From assembly GCA_012934845.2 (NCBI GenBank), contig WNNJ02002381.1, forward strand, positions 279,811 through 343,810: a stretch of 64,000 bases of DNA, in the 5' to 3' direction. The DNA is from Pomphorhynchus laevis (lineage: Eukaryota; Acanthocephala; Palaeacanthocephala; Echinorhynchida; Pomphorhynchidae). The notes beneath the pieces are model-generated. The model made no database searches. It saw only the letters and a list, made by a program, of their open reading frames with translations, and was not told the origin of the DNA. Below are positions 13,601 through 25,852 of the stretch, one piece after another. Each line of letters starts with the position of its first letter. The first letter of the stretch is position 1. The position numbers and the translations under genes are program-made.

Positions 13601-16600
13601 AAAAAATCAAAAATTTGATTTTTTATGCAACAGATAAATCATCGTCAATATTCACGATTCCGCAATAATTGAGAAGGATAACCAAATAGAGCAATATTAC
13701 GCAGTTATATACCAAATTATGTCAAATTGTATTGTTTAGATTATAATTTTGAAGCTCTTAAAATACAACTTCATATTAAATTTCATATTTCATCTTAAAA
13801 ATGAAAATACAGTATATTTTTGGGACATATACATCTTTAGCTGATACAAAACTTAATAATCATCGCGATTTGCTATTCGAAATAATTGGATAATATGTCT
13901 GCGAGATAGCGGCATTCATTATCTGTCAAATGTATACATTTGACTCACCTGTAACAATCAATTCTCGGGGACGTCTTTACGACGGTCTACTGGCTATAGA
14001 CAAAAGTTTAGTCAACTGGTCACTTGAGTTTATCATCGAAAATTCTAATGTTGAACATGAGGTTATACAGGAAGGCCTCTTCTGTTTATTGTACAATGGA
14101 CATAACTGTAAAGACATAGTATTCACTAACATAAGTATAAACAAGCTTGCGTTGTCTATTGTTCAATCAACAATTTATAAAATTGTTGATTGACGAGTCC
14201 ATGAATAAACATGGATTATTCAATCCTCATTCTTATTTTTATTCTCTATGAAGTTTAACAAATTTATAATCATTTAAAATCGTTTTTTCTACTTTTTATT
14301 CTTTTATAAATTAACAGAATTAATACATTTTTAAATATTATACACTTTTGAAATTATACACTATTAAAAGGCATATACAGTATTGTGTATTCTGACTCGA
14401 TAATATTATATATTGAATACAATTATTTTCTCCGCTCATCAATATTTCGATCTCAAAGTGTGGATTCTTTAAATATTTGCAATAAAGGATATGCGAAATT
14501 ACACCTCATGAATGACGGCATAATTTACATCTGCGATGATCTGATTTATCATGACATTATATTTTTATAGAACAATTATAATTATAGCCTACTAATAATA
14601 AAAGTCAATTTTTTAACTTTCATGACTTTCAGTTTAAATTTTAGAAATAAAATTAATTTTTTAATTAATATGTCTGATTGATATTGAATTTATCTGTTAA
14701 TAGATTCTTTTTTAAATCCGCATTTGAAATTTAGTGAAGCAAATGATAATAAAAAATTTGCTGATAATATGATAAAGTGGACATTTCAGAAAGCTGGTCG
14801 CCTGCGTATTGCATCTATGCATCACCACTTAGTGAACGAAACCGATCAGCCTTCATCGTACACTATACGTCAACATTTAGTAAGTTTTTTGGAGAAAATT
14901 GTTGCAAAATCCTTAAGTTACGATATTTTTTGATTTAGTACTATTTCTACTATTGAAATAGTTGTCTAATTATAGTTTATGTATAAATTACAAGCATTTA
15001 TTGCTTTATTATACAAATTCAAATTTTTAATTTCCATTTAGTATTTTGAAATAAAAATCGAGGAATATGTTAATAATAAATGGCAAGCTTTCTGTGTAGA
15101 CGGTATGCAACTTGAATTTATTCGCATAGATCCGTTTGTTCGACAAAATTTACAGTGCAACGGTAGCCTTAAAATATGTGTACATTACGTTATTTGACAA
15201 TTTAGACGGGGTTCATAGCGTTGAATTTCAAATTCCAGATGTCCATGGTGTCTACAAATTTCATATCGATTATGTAAAACCTGGTTACAGTAGGATTTCT
15301 ATTTCATCTCTGGTAATGATGACTGTTCGATAAGTGATTTTATCATTTCACTTTTTGTTTGCGATAAAAAAGAATATTCCATTTGTCACATTTTGGTAAA
15401 AATTATAAAGTGGGCATTCGTAAAAATTAACGTATGTAGTTTAAATAAACTACTCATAGCAGTTATTTAAACTATACATTAAAAGGCCATTTAATATTTT
15501 TGCTTCAAAAATATACACGAAATATAAATGTTTTTTCTATCTAGTAATATGGTTATAGCTTTCTAATTCAATGCATTCTTTGAAAACAAATCATAATATT
15601 ATATAATATTATATATTTTTATAATATGATCATATTATAATCAATATAATATGAGTTATAAAATACTATGTTATAATATCGAACAATATTGCATTCGGGT
15701 CAAATTAAAAACTCTTGAATTTAAAACTCTTGAATTAAAACTCTTGAATTTTATTTAATTATTTAGGCAGTTCGTGAAACCTTCCAATTTTTTTAAAATG
15801 TCTTGATTAAAATAATACTTATAATGAAAGAACTGCACGAACAGCCGAAATATTTAAATAAAATTCAAGAGTTTTAATTCTCGGGGTTGCTTCGCCGAAA
15901 AACATTATATAATAACAATATTAAATAATAATTTTAAAATTAAATGTTTTTTTGCCATTTGCGCAGTATCGAGCTTTTTTCTTAAACTCGTTTTAATAAG
16001 CGTCAAGTGATTGATTACATTTAATTTCATAAACTTTTCCTATGCATATAACGTGCAATGTATTCAATTTTTAAGATTACAATGCTAAACTCCTTTATTT
16101 AACTCATGACATTTAACGTCACATTTATCTGACGCTATTCAATCATTCGGTTATCAATATTCTCTTGTTAGAACATATGCTTTGCAATTATACCGGTTTA
16201 CTAATCCAGTAATGAATTCGTTAATTAATTTTTACTCGAAATTTTTGCTCATTTATATTTCACTTCAGCTTAGTTACTAAGAAACCTGTCCTTTTTTGAG
16301 TTCAATTTAAATAATGTTATGTAGTTTGTCTTGGCTTGTCAAATACTACTTTTATGGCATAAAGCATTTGTTGCTCACTTATCCATATCTAACGTTTTCA
16401 ATGTCAATGAAGTTCATATCCTTCGCAGACATATTGAAAATTAGAAATATAGCAAACAACGTGAATGTCTAATTTGAACCTCTACAACGACGGTTCGCAA
16501 TACTTAAAATGTCTACTCGTAAAACAAATCATGTTTTAAATCAACTGTTTCTGTAGTCGATTTCCCTCAATAGTAGTTTCAGTATATAGTTTAGATACAT

Positions 16601-17285
16601 TGCGTCTTTACCATTTGATCTCTAACACATTATTAGTCCTCATTTACTATTGTAAAAAAGTATGGTTTAAAATTTAATGCTTAAATTTAAAAATTTTAAA
16701 ATTTTAAAATTTTAAAATTTTAAAATTTTAAAATTTTATTCTTGGAAATTTTTAAGGCTTCTGTAAATCTTAAAAATTCGATTATTACATTTTCCTCCCT
16801 AGACTTCTGTGAATCTTTTAGAAAAGTTCATAATATTTTAGTTGTAAACTGTTGGTTTATATTTCACCGTGGGTCCTTGAATAGAAAGTACTTGATTAAT
16901 TAATAATTAATTAATCCTTATTAATTAATAATTAATAAGGATTAATTAATAATTATTAATTAAGATTTAATTAAATTTAAATCCTATAACGAATTCTCGT
17001 GAGCGAATGAGACAAAAGTGTGAAAAAATATATAGAGTGAATAAATTACACATTTGTGTTTAAATTTAAAAGATCTTGAATTTCTTTTTTGATCTATACA
17101 TTTAGCCTCTATATTGTATAATTTAGATTCCAGTAAAACCATTGAGGCATGATGAGTACGAACGATTTATTCCGTCAGCCTTGCCTTATTACATTACATG
17201 TTTGGGAATGGCTATCGCTCCGTTTATTCTATCCGTAGCGTTATTGTACCATAAAGATCCGGCAATAAAACTAAAGCAAAACTAG
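7601..17285 (+). CDS. DDOST: Oligosaccharyltransferase 48-kDa subunit (OST48), 11 exons
   Basis: DDOST is a non-catalytic, single-pass ER-membrane subunit of the oligosaccharyltransferase that N-glycosylates nascent proteins. Exons read by eye, all with GT-AG borders and consistent phase: 7601-7733, 8893-9003, 9050-9136, 10728-10801, 10858-10943, 11895-11958, 12004-12104, 14735-14879, 15042-15162, 15206-15312 and 17127-17285. They give 1188 nt and 395 residues. The start is the ATG opening a signal peptide (MAILCFLLLSIVVNSLG) followed by DRVLVLLD. Family landmarks are YDHLVIFA, EEFGGFLNSK, GSSDIFSDSF, QLEFIRIDPFVR, QIPDVHGVYKFHIDY and YERFIPSALPYY. A C-terminal membrane segment (ITCLGMAIAPFILSVALLY) and a charged tail follow. 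It is somewhat shorter than animal homologues as I remember them (about 440-455), mainly around the exon 7-8 join. Introns of 43-56 bases alternate with introns of up to 2.6 kb. The acceptor of exon 8 was chosen because it alone keeps phase. Confidence 0.93.
9647..9925. repeat. 147-bp tandem duplication in DDOST intron 3
   Basis: Two adjacent copies, starting near 9647 and 9794, share acattctcaaaagtgcaaa, cttgataaatgttatccgtt and a long AT tail. The second copy has small indels. It is intronic, with no coding content. Confidence 0.8.
12276..13058. repeat. Minisatellite, 23-bp unit, about 34 copies
   Basis: The array is built from aataatcacagattagtgtg plus ctc, with variants (ccg for ctc; ggcta for gatta; tta for tca). 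Variant types recur in blocks, for example a run with gctagtgttccg, suggesting expansion by unequal exchange of multi-unit segments. It lies in DDOST intron 7 and accounts for about 0.8 kb of that 2.6-kb intron. Confidence 0.95.
13059..14734. other. Rest of DDOST intron 7, with an orphan ORF
   Basis: Mostly AT-rich. An 87-codon ORF at 13930-14193 (plus) has rather non-repetitive composition (...RGRLYDGLLAIDKSL...EHEVIQEGLFCLLYNG...) and ends in a small palindrome. I do not recognise it. A second ORF at 14385-14570 also lacks any recognisable motif. Both fall between DDOST exons 7 and 8 and are not needed to complete that protein. They may be remnants of an insertion. Confidence 0.4.
15736..15877. 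repeat. Inverted repeat in DDOST intron 10
   Basis: Arms of about 41 bp (15736-15776 and 15837-15877) are near-perfect reverse complements, sharing aaaactcttgaattttattt and cagttcgtg. The spacer is about 60 bp. It could be a tiny foldback/MITE-like element or a transcript hairpin. Confidence 0.75.
16680..16980. repeat. AT-rich palindromic tracts in DDOST intron 10
   Basis: A run of aaattttaa units at about 16680-16738 and stacked palindromes of ttaattaataattaattaa at about 16897-16975 form strong self-complementary sequence close to the last DDOST exon. Confidence 0.7.
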
Positions 17286-20266
17286 AACGCCTATTGAAAT
17301 GTTAAAAAATTAATTAGTTTGAATTTTGTATCCAATAATGGGGTATATCCAGTTTATTCTAATATCGATTTTATTCTAACAGTTTGTTCTAATATCATAA
17401 GGTGCTCTAAATGATTTTTTAAATTCAATTTTTTTACAAGAAAAATAAATTTAATTTAATTTCTTTTGTTATTAAATAAATTCATAGCCTAGAATTTGTA
17501 AATATTTAATTAATAATTAAATGAATTTATGTTAAACAAATATATAGCCTAGCTATATATATTCCTAGCTATATTTTTGAGATAAAAAACGTTTGTTTAA
17601 TTATTAAAATTTTAAGTTTAATAATAAATTTTTATTATAGTATTTTATTGGTTTCTTTGTATAAAGAAACCAATATTTCTTTATTTCTTGAATAATATAG
17701 ATATACTTTTTTATAAATTTTTTGTTTAATCTTTATAATCTTTATTTGGTACAATCCCTTATAATTTCTTAACATTTTTAACAATTTTTACATTCAGATA
17801 TCAGCTCTTTCTAACGCACTCATCCCTTGCACTCTAAAACCTCCTTATACTTTTCTGGAATTTAACAAATTCGAGAAAATTATTATTTAAGAAATTATTA
17901 TTTTTTCTTTGTTTTTTTCTTTGTTGGTTTAATACAAAGAAACGGCCATGTATTAAACATACAGGGCTGTGATAATTTAATAAAATTTTATTTAATTATA
18001 ATTTAATATAACTTGTCGATATGTAACTCTATTTTGAGTAATAAACGACTTTTTCCAATATTGTATTAACATCTTGTTCTGGTGTGGGGTCGCGGAGTCA
18101 GAACACGCTATTCCAGATATCTTCACAACAGACAAACACAACCCACGCTTTGAAACCTAATTCGATTTTTTCTTATGTTAAATATATATTATAATAACTA
18201 CATTATCAATAAAATAAATAATAGCATATTTACAATTAGAAGAGAGTGAAAACAAATTATTTATTCAAAGTCAAAATTTCGATATTTGGTTAAAAAAATT
18301 ATTACAGTTACAAAAATTGATGTTCAAATACATCAATACATTAATACAATCAACTATTTGATTATATTATCTATTTTACCTAAATGATAACATTAATCAT
18401 TTATTATCTATATATACTTTATATATAAATTATTTACCTATAGATTATTTCGGAAGATAATGAAATTCATTATCGTACGGAAATACGCATTAAATGTATT
18501 TAAATTAATAGTTTTTTTTTGCATTAGAATTAATTTCAACTAAAATTGTAAGTAAATATAATTAATAATTTATTTTATTAAATATTAGTTTTTCTAACAT
18601 TTAAATTATTTATAACTTCCAAAATTATCTACAAAAAAAATTTTATATACTTGCAAGGTATTCAATGCTTTCAAAGTATTGAACACTTCCAGACAACTTG
18701 TGGCTTTTAAAATATACGCTATAACAAACACTATTGCTTTATAAAACTTTTAAGGTAGAATAATTATAGAATTTTCAATAATTAGATTATTGAAAATAAT
18801 CTAATTATTGAAGTATAGAGTTATTATATATAAGAATTACTGTGTAGATTATTTACCTATAGATTATTTCCGTACGATAATGAAATTCATTTATAAATTT
18901 ATTGATAATTAATTAACTTTGTAAAAAAGTAATTTGTAAATTATGTTCGAAGAAAACATTAAACGATTTAAAGTTTATTATTAAATAATCTTAAAGTGCC
19001 ATATTATTACCTGAATAAAATTTTAAAAATTTAAATAAATTTGTAACAAATTTTATTTGTAAATTAAGTTGAAAATATTAAACGTTTTAAAGTTTATGCA
19101 AGATCACTACCATGGTATGTGCTTAATTAATTAAATAATTAATTAAAATATAATTTCTTAATTAATTTAAGAATTTTAGACGTGCTTGATCAACCAAAAC
19201 TGTGCTGAAAACGAATATATACTAAAATTTGTTGTATTTCGTCTAACATCTTTGTCTATTACAAAGTATATTTTTAACCATTAATTAATGCAATCAAATT
19301 GGTTAGTTGAAACTATTTGACCTCACATAATTAATTTTAAGGAAACTTTATGAAACTTGATACAATTTATTACATGATGATAATAAATCTATTTTTATGT
19401 CTAGACATGTCTCCCGATGAAATTTATTTTTGTAAATAAATTGAAACTTGTGAATTAGATTTACATTCGCTAAATATTTCCAAAATTAGAAACACGCAAT
19501 CATTTAGTGTAACTCATAATAATAAAGTCAGGCTTTCAGTAAAGTGCGAATGGTTCGCAGAGCTGGCAGAATTTTCGAAAATGCATAAAAAATTACAGTT
19601 ACAAAAATTGATGTTTAAACCTAATAATAAGGATTTTCTTAATAAACAAAACATGCATCAATAAAAATTATATACACTAACTGAATAAAAGGTTGTATGT
19701 CAGATTATTTTTCTGCAGTCGTCTTATATGATGCCAATAAGGTTTCAGATCTATCCAGTTGACACCAACGTGCAACTTTTCAATTTAACAATCCAAGGTT
19801 TTCACATACATGAGAGACTAATTGGACGCACGATGGCTGGTAATATCGACATGAGGAGCTTAAGAAATCTTGATCTTTGCTCAGGGGAACGTCCTCAAGA
19901 AAATAAGACAAGTACCTATATTGTCTAGGTACACCAGAGACACACCTAAAGGACTAATACATCTGTGTCGCAAACTGATAGAAGACAATGAACATAAGCA
20001 CCTCCCAAATTCCACTCAAGAATGTTCGGTGAAAACGGCCTCGATTACTAATTATTGTGTTGGATTACTGGTATGGAGAGCGGGCTAACTAGTTGGACCA
20101 GCAGCCGGAAGGTTCTTTTTCCCACTCTCAATCTCAACTTGTGGTCTAACATCCTGCCCAGTTATCTCATTGTTGTAATAGGTGGGAGTGATTACATAAT
20201 CTCCTCTGGCTTCTTTAGTCCATTACCCACAGACACACCTAAAGGAACAATTCATAAATATATATA
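17286..20266. other. AT-rich intergenic region between DDOST and the gypsy element
   Basis: No gene recognised. Short dispersed repeats are visible: ttatttacctatagattatt occurs near 18430 and 18850, and attacagttacaaaaattga near 18300 and 19590. The last 560 bases are less AT-rich. They carry two near-copies of agacacacctaaagga (near 19930 and 20230) and short ORFs with no recognisable domain. They may be an older insertion into which the gypsy element landed. Confidence 0.5.
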
Positions 20267-20269
20267 GAT

Positions 20270-20379
20270 TGTGGTGATTCTTAACTGTTTTCTATCGTTC
20301 TGACACATTTAATTATTTACTCGAATTGTTTGTAGATGTTCGAATAAACCTCTTTGGTATATCTCGATTTACAACAATT
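20270..20379 (+). repeat. 5' LTR of gypsy element
   Basis: 110 bp, starting tgtggtgattctt and ending ttacaacaatt. It is identical base for base to the 3' LTR (offset 3824). It is short for a gypsy LTR. Identity extends three bases further left (gat), which leaves the exact boundary slightly open. Confidence 0.9.
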
Positions 20380-20397
20380 ATTCGAACATTGTATATC

Positions 20398-23300
20398 ATG
20401 GAGAAGTTCCTCAAACCCGAAAGTTTGTCTCTAGAACCGAACAGTAACAACGCGTCTTCTGTTTGGAATCACTGGGTAAGCCGCTTCAAAGTATTCTTGA
20501 ACACAATCCCAGACATGAAAGAGGAACACAAGCTACCTATGCTTCACAATACCGTTTCCTGTGATCTATATCGAACGATTGACGATTGTACAACCTTAGA
20601 TGAAGCTCTGGGTCGACTGCAGACTATGTTCGTTAAGGAGCCCAACGTAATTTTCAATAGACACATACTTTCCACATGTCAACAACAAGAACATCAGACG
20701 ATTGACCAGTTCCATCTTCACCTATTGGAACTAGGAAAACGATGTGATTTCAAGGCAGTTTCGGCGATGGAACACCACGATATGTATGTGCGAGATTCAT
20801 TCATTCGCGGTATCCGATCGCAATCGAGCCGTCAACGATTACTAGAGTATACAACGTTATCTCTGGATGAAGCATTCAAATTGGCTCGTTCACTTGAGCA
20901 AGCTGAGATACAAGCGAACACTTACACTACATCTACGTCTGAGCAGTTTATACAGATGGCGGCGCTGCCCCAACCCGCAGAAACAAGTTCCATTCTATTT
21001 GACAACGATCATAACCAATTAACCGAAATACAACTATCAACAGTGAAGAAACGATGCTTCTTCTGTGGTGGAATGGTACATCCTAGATTACGTTGTCCGG
21101 CCAAAGATGCCACTTGCAATAAATGCAGAAAAACGGGACATTTCGCACGTGTTTGTCGTTCTGGGCAGTCACAACCAGTAAAATTTTCTGTGAATACTGC
21201 TGCATTGGCGAGCGTGTCATCACCTTTCTATCAAGAGTTAGCTCCGTCCACTATCAAAGTTACGATTAACGAGCATTCCTTACAGGCCTTAATGGATACT
21301 GGTAGCAGCGGCAACTTCATCTCGTCCAATGCCGCACGACGCTGTGGACTGACGATTATTCGTTGCAACGAAACGGTCAGTATGGCTACTACGAAATGCA
21401 CGAAAAGACTGAACCGACAGGCATTTGTGACGATTAAGTGCAATGGGCAAGATTTCGTCGGTGTACGTTTGATCCTATTAGATGACTTGTATACAGACGT
21501 CATTCTGGGTATTCCGTTTTTGAAACGATTGTCCTCTTTCCGGCTTAACTTCGGCGGCAGCGGTAACGAGCTGATTTTACAGACGGTTGTGAATCTTATG
21601 AACATCGAACCGGCACGAGTGATAGGCGAACTAAGCGCAGACTGCATCCCGATTCAAACAAAAAGCAGAAGGAGAACGCCTGATCAATATCGATTCATTC
21701 AGCATGAGGTAGCGAGGCTATTTCAAGACGGTGTCATTGAAAAAAGTTCTTCTCCTTGGAGATCACAGGTGCTAATTGTTACTAACAAGAATGGAAAACG
21801 GCGTATGGTAGTCGATTATGCGGCTACGATCAACCGATTCTCACGCTCTGACGCTTATCCTTTACCGAGAATCGATGACTTTATAGATAAGATATCCAAG
21901 TGTACGTGGTTCAGTGTATTCGATCTTAAAAATGCATATAATCAAATTCCATTGGTAGAAAGCGATCGCAAATACACAGCTTTTGAGGCGGCTGGGGGCC
22001 TATACCAGTATCGGTGCATGCCTTTCGGTTTAAAGAACGGTGTTGCGGCTTTTCAACGTATTATGGATTCTATTATAAACGCAGAAAATCTTTTGGGTGT
22101 TTATGCGTATTTGGATGACGTGATCGTTACCGGTGTAGACAGGGTAGCACACGACACTAATTTAGCACGATTTTTGAGGATCGCGAAAAAGTACAATCTG
22201 GATATTAACAAGGACAAATCTGTCGTCGCTAGTCCTGTTATCAGTATTTTGGGATATTCAATCACAGAGGGCTCAGTCAAGCCCGATCCAAGTAGATTGC
22301 AGCCACTACTTCGAATGGATGCTCCTCGTACACTGAAAGATAAACAACGTATTCTTGGTATGTTAACTTATTATTCCGGATGGATTTCAAGATTCTCAGA
22401 CAAAATTAGATCGTTTGCTTGCTGTGACACTTTCCCAATGGACGAGGATGCATTACGTTCTTTTAACATCGTTCGACTCGAACTTAGTCAGGCGTGTAAG
22501 GCTGGTATTTGTGAGGATCTTCCTTTCATTCTGGAAACCGATGCCTCAGGAGTTGCTATTTCAGGGGTGCTGTCACAGGAGGAGCGACCTGTGGCATTTT
22601 TCTCAAGAGTTCTAACAAAGGCAGAGAAGTTGCAGCCGGCTGTTGAATTAGAGGCATTGGCCATCATCGAAGCAACTCGACATTGGCGACATTACTTAGT
22701 GGGAAGAAAATTGACGATTGTCTGCGATCAGAGGTCGCTATCATTCATGTTCAAGCCTTCCACGAAGAGCTCGATAAAAAACGATAAAATTGCCCGGTGG
22801 AGACTCGAGCTTTCCGAATTGGAGTATGAAATTCGTTATCGTCCCGGCAAGAATAATGTTCCGGCCGACACACTCTCTCGAGTTCAATGTACTGCTGTTT
22901 CGTTCACTGGACAAAATCTAAAGGAGTTACACAGACGACTTTGCCATCCGGGCATTACGAGACTCTGGGCTTATATCAGATCAAAAAATATACCTGCCAG
23001 CCTCGACGAAGTGAGGGACGTCGTGAAGAAGTGCGAAACTTGTGCTCGCGTCAAGCCGCGATATTTTAAAGGGACCCAAGGTGAAGTTGTGCGTGCTAGT
23101 CGACCGTTCGAACGTCTTGCTATTGATTTTAAAGGACCAATGTCGAATTCTACAGGAAACCGATATCTCTTGACTGTAGTTGACGAATTCTCTCGTTTCC
23201 CATGGGCTTTTCCGTGTTCGGATATGTCGTCAAAGACGGTAATATACTGCCTACGTCAACTTTTCTGTATCTTTGGAACTCCGGTGGCTATACACTCCGA

Positions 23301-24108
23301 CAGAGGCGCAGCATTTATCTCAACAGAGACACGAGAGTTTCTTCGTGATGCAGGTGTACATGTTACTCATACTGCAACGTATAACCCGAGAGGAAACGGA
23401 CAGTGTGAACGGATGAATGGCATCATATGGAAGGCTATTGAATTGGCTTTAGTCGATGAAGGTGAATTGAGCGACAAGTGGGAGCAGTATCTTTCAACGG
23501 CGTTGAACGCTATTCGCACACTTTTAAGTACAGCGACTGGCCAGTCTCCACACGAACGCTTATTTTCATACGGTCGAAATAGCTGTTACGGTAAATCCCT
23601 TCCCAGTTGGTTATGCGAGCCCGGTCCAATCTTGGTGCGTAACTTTCTACAGAAAAGCAAGTTCGATCCTAAAGTGTTGGAAGTCCAACTCGTCGAAGCA
23701 AATCGCCATTCCGCATTGATTAAATATCCAAATGGACGCACTACGATGGTCTCGCCTCGCGACCTCGCCCCGATATCACGACCAGCAACGTTTGATATCA
23801 CGTTTCAGGCTAAGGACACCCAAAGTGAAGGTACCGAGGAAACACTTCCGGTAAATCACACACAACCAGGATTAATCGACGCCGATGATGTTCAGACTAC
23901 TGGCAGTAGATCATTCACGGTTGACGATAGCATATCGTTTACGGTTCCTACCGATGACGTGGTGTCGATAACGAACGAACATCCTCGTACAACAGAGGCA
24001 CCAGATGTCGATACCCTTCGGTCAGATTCAGACAGACCTCGAAGAAAGTTAAGGAAACCGAAACGGTTCGACGATTTTATTAAGTGGGAGGATTGTGGTG
24101 ATTCTTAA
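20398..24108 (+). CDS. Gypsy gag-pol polyprotein
   Basis: One open frame of about 1236 residues from the first in-frame ATG after the LTR (MEKFLKPESLS). Domains in order: a gag region with two perfect CX2CX4HX4C knuckles (CFFCGGMVHPRLRC and CNKCRKTGHFARVC, about residues 216-255); a retropepsin motif LMDTGSSGNF; a reverse transcriptase with YAYLDDVIV; an RNase H segment (ETDASGVAISGVLS); an integrase with an HHCC zinc site and a DDE core (AIDFKGP, HSDRGAAF); and a C-terminal tail rich in Asp, Thr and Arg. The open frame extends upstream into the LTR without an ATG. Gag and pol are fused in a single frame, as in several gypsy lineages. Confidence 0.92.
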   Translation: MEKFLKPESLSLEPNSNNASSVWNHWVSRFKVFLNTIPDMKEEHKLPMLHNTVSCDLYRTIDDCTTLDEALGRLQTMFVKEPNVIFNRHILSTCQQQEHQTIDQFHLHLLELGKRCDFKAVSAMEHHDMYVRDSFIRGIRSQSSRQRLLEYTTLSLDEAFKLARSLEQAEIQANTYTTSTSEQFIQMAALPQPAETSSILFDNDHNQLTEIQLSTVKKRCFFCGGMVHPRLRCPAKDATCNKCRKTGHFARVCRSGQSQPVKFSVNTAALASVSSPFYQELAPSTIKVTINEHSLQALMDTGSSGNFISSNAARRCGLTIIRCNETVSMATTKCTKRLNRQAFVTIKCNGQDFVGVRLILLDDLYTDVILGIPFLKRLSSFRLNFGGSGNELILQTVVNLMNIEPARVIGELSADCIPIQTKSRRRTPDQYRFIQHEVARLFQDGVIEKSSSPWRSQVLIVTNKNGKRRMVVDYAATINRFSRSDAYPLPRIDDFIDKISKCTWFSVFDLKNAYNQIPLVESDRKYTAFEAAGGLYQYRCMPFGLKNGVAAFQRIMDSIINAENLLGVYAYLDDVIVTGVDRVAHDTNLARFLRIAKKYNLDINKDKSVVASPVISILGYSITEGSVKPDPSRLQPLLRMDAPRTLKDKQRILGMLTYYSGWISRFSDKIRSFACCDTFPMDEDALRSFNIVRLELSQACKAGICEDLPFILETDASGVAISGVLSQEERPVAFFSRVLTKAEKLQPAVELEALAIIEATRHWRHYLVGRKLTIVCDQRSLSFMFKPSTKSSIKNDKIARWRLELSELEYEIRYRPGKNNVPADTLSRVQCTAVSFTGQNLKELHRRLCHPGITRLWAYIRSKNIPASLDEVRDVVKKCETCARVKPRYFKGTQGEVVRASRPFERLAIDFKGPMSNSTGNRYLLTVVDEFSRFPWAFPCSDMSSKTVIYCLRQLFCIFGTPVAIHSDRGAAFISTETREFLRDAGVHVTHTATYNPRGNGQCERMNGIIWKAIELALVDEGELSDKWEQYLSTALNAIRTLLSTATGQSPHERLFSYGRNSCYGKSLPSWLCEPGPILVRNFLQKSKFDPKVLEVQLVEANRHSALIKYPNGRTTMVSPRDLAPISRPATFDITFQAKDTQSEGTEETLPVNHTQPGLIDADDVQTTGSRSFTVDDSISFTVPTDDVVSITNEHPRTTEAPDVDTLRSDSDRPRRKLRKPKRFDDFIKWEDCGDS

Positions 24109-24203
24109 CTGTTTTCTATCGTTCTGACACATTTAATTATTTACTCGAATTGTTTGTAGATGTTCGAATAAACCTCTTTGGTATATCTCGATTTACAACA
24201 ATT
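24094..24203 (+). repeat. 3' LTR of gypsy element
   Basis: Identical to the 5' LTR. The gag-pol frame terminates about 15 bases inside it, so coding sequence and LTR overlap. Confidence 0.9.
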
Positions 24204-25135
24204 TTTGTTTTTGTTTCAAATTTTATTATATATAAAAAAACGAGAACATTTAGATTTATTTTCTTGGAAATTAGTTAAGGCAGAAACTTATTTCTCAAAG
24301 AATTAGTTTTTTTTCTGAAAGTTGGTCAAAATCAGAAGATAATCATAGAAATCCGGATTTAAAATGTTATTTCTCCGCTTTAGTAAATTAATTTTTATTA
24401 AATAAGTAACAAATTGTTTTTACACGACTATTAAAATAAATTTATTTTCCAATAATGTTTCAATAAACATTATTAATTATAATTAACAATTATAATATAG
24501 AGATCAATACGATTAATTACATTCTTTCGTACATCTACGCTTACAATAATAGTTTCTGCTATTTTAAGAAATTAATGAAAATGCCAACAGCAGAATTTAG
24601 CGTGGCAATAAAATTTAGCGAGTTAATAAAATTAAAAAAAATTAAATTTAAATAGTTTTGATAAGATATTAACGGTATCTTAACATATAAATAATTGTCC
24701 TAATTAAATAATTAATTATGTAATTAATTAAATAATTAAATAAGATATTGATATAAAAGTATATAAGATTGTGAAATAAAAAATTATTTTATTAAATTAT
24801 TTTATTATTTAGTTTCAAATTATTGTAAGTTAGAATATTAATCTATGACAGAACAAAATAGTTTTCTTATAAATAAAGTAAATAACATATAACTAGATCG
24901 TAAATTTGATCACAGATCTTAGAATCAAACATAAAATTACTGATTTTATTTAAAATTAAAATATATAGTTTCTTTATAATTCTAGAAATGTACAGGGCTC
25001 TTCAGATATTACTTTTTTACAAATTGCTCGAAATAGTGATGAGGACTACCGACATCTTATTATCATGTTATGTAATTAATTAAATAAATACAAAAGATAT
25101 TAATATAAAAGTATATAACATTTTAAAATAAAAAA
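24204..25135. other. AT-rich intergenic stretch
   Basis: Poly-AT sequence with no ORF or structure worth naming. Confidence 0.6.
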
Positions 25136-25784
25136 TATGTGCTAAGTACACAACGGTTCAGGATTTCCTGCGAAATATGCAATTAATAGAAAATTGTGTT
25201 GCTTAGTAGACTGGATTTCCATTGACGACATTCAGGCACTATGCTATTCCAGACGACCACTTTCGCATCGATATGACATAATTTCAACAAATTATGTCAC
25301 AAATTGTCAACTACTTCGTTTAATTCGTTTTGAATAGCATATGTTCTGTGCCTCAAAATTTCGAGAGACGCTTATCTCTAAAAGCGACCAATTCGGTACC
25401 GACCAATTGAATCGATCACCAAGAAGTTGTCAGCATTCGTACTGGGAGAACTAAAAATGAATATTCCTAGACCATCAATCTTGAGATGTGATATTAGTGT
25501 TGTAAACTATTATTTATTATATAATAAGTATACTTATTATATTAAGATAGAAATTAAAAAATAAGTTATAATTATAATTTGTAACATAAATATATAGTGG
25601 ATGTTATATATAATATCATATACCATTATGATATCCAGAAACTGTATTGTATAACGGTATTATGACTGTATTGTATAACTGTATTATATATATAATGGTT
25701 GTATTTGAAATAGACAACGAAATACAACCATAATATATATTGGAATTTTCTATGGATCTAGGCCAACTACTTCTACCTAACATC

Positions 25785-25852
<68 letters not shown>

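Larger units (their letters stand above)
20270..24203 (+). mobile_element. Ty3/gypsy LTR retrotransposon, whole-looking and young
   Basis: The element is bounded by two identical 110-bp direct terminal repeats and contains one long gag-pol frame, so it looks whole. Identical LTRs imply a very recent insertion. Order is LTR, gag with zinc knuckles, protease, reverse transcriptase, RNase H, integrase, LTR. No envelope gene is seen. A purine-rich tract abuts the 3' LTR. No clear target duplication or canonical tRNA-end primer site was seen. The integrase wording (HPGITRL...CETCARVKP) recalls the CsRn1/Kabuki lineage, which is memory-based and unverified. Confidence 0.9.

Noticed and set aside
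19728-20267. Three short ORFs left of the gypsy element
   Set aside because: Overlapping frames with no recognisable domain. The direct repeats suggest old insertion debris, not a gene.
20326-20397. Extension of the gypsy frame into the 5' LTR
   Set aside because: No ATG is present there; the first in-frame ATG is at 20398. The extension is simply open LTR sequence.
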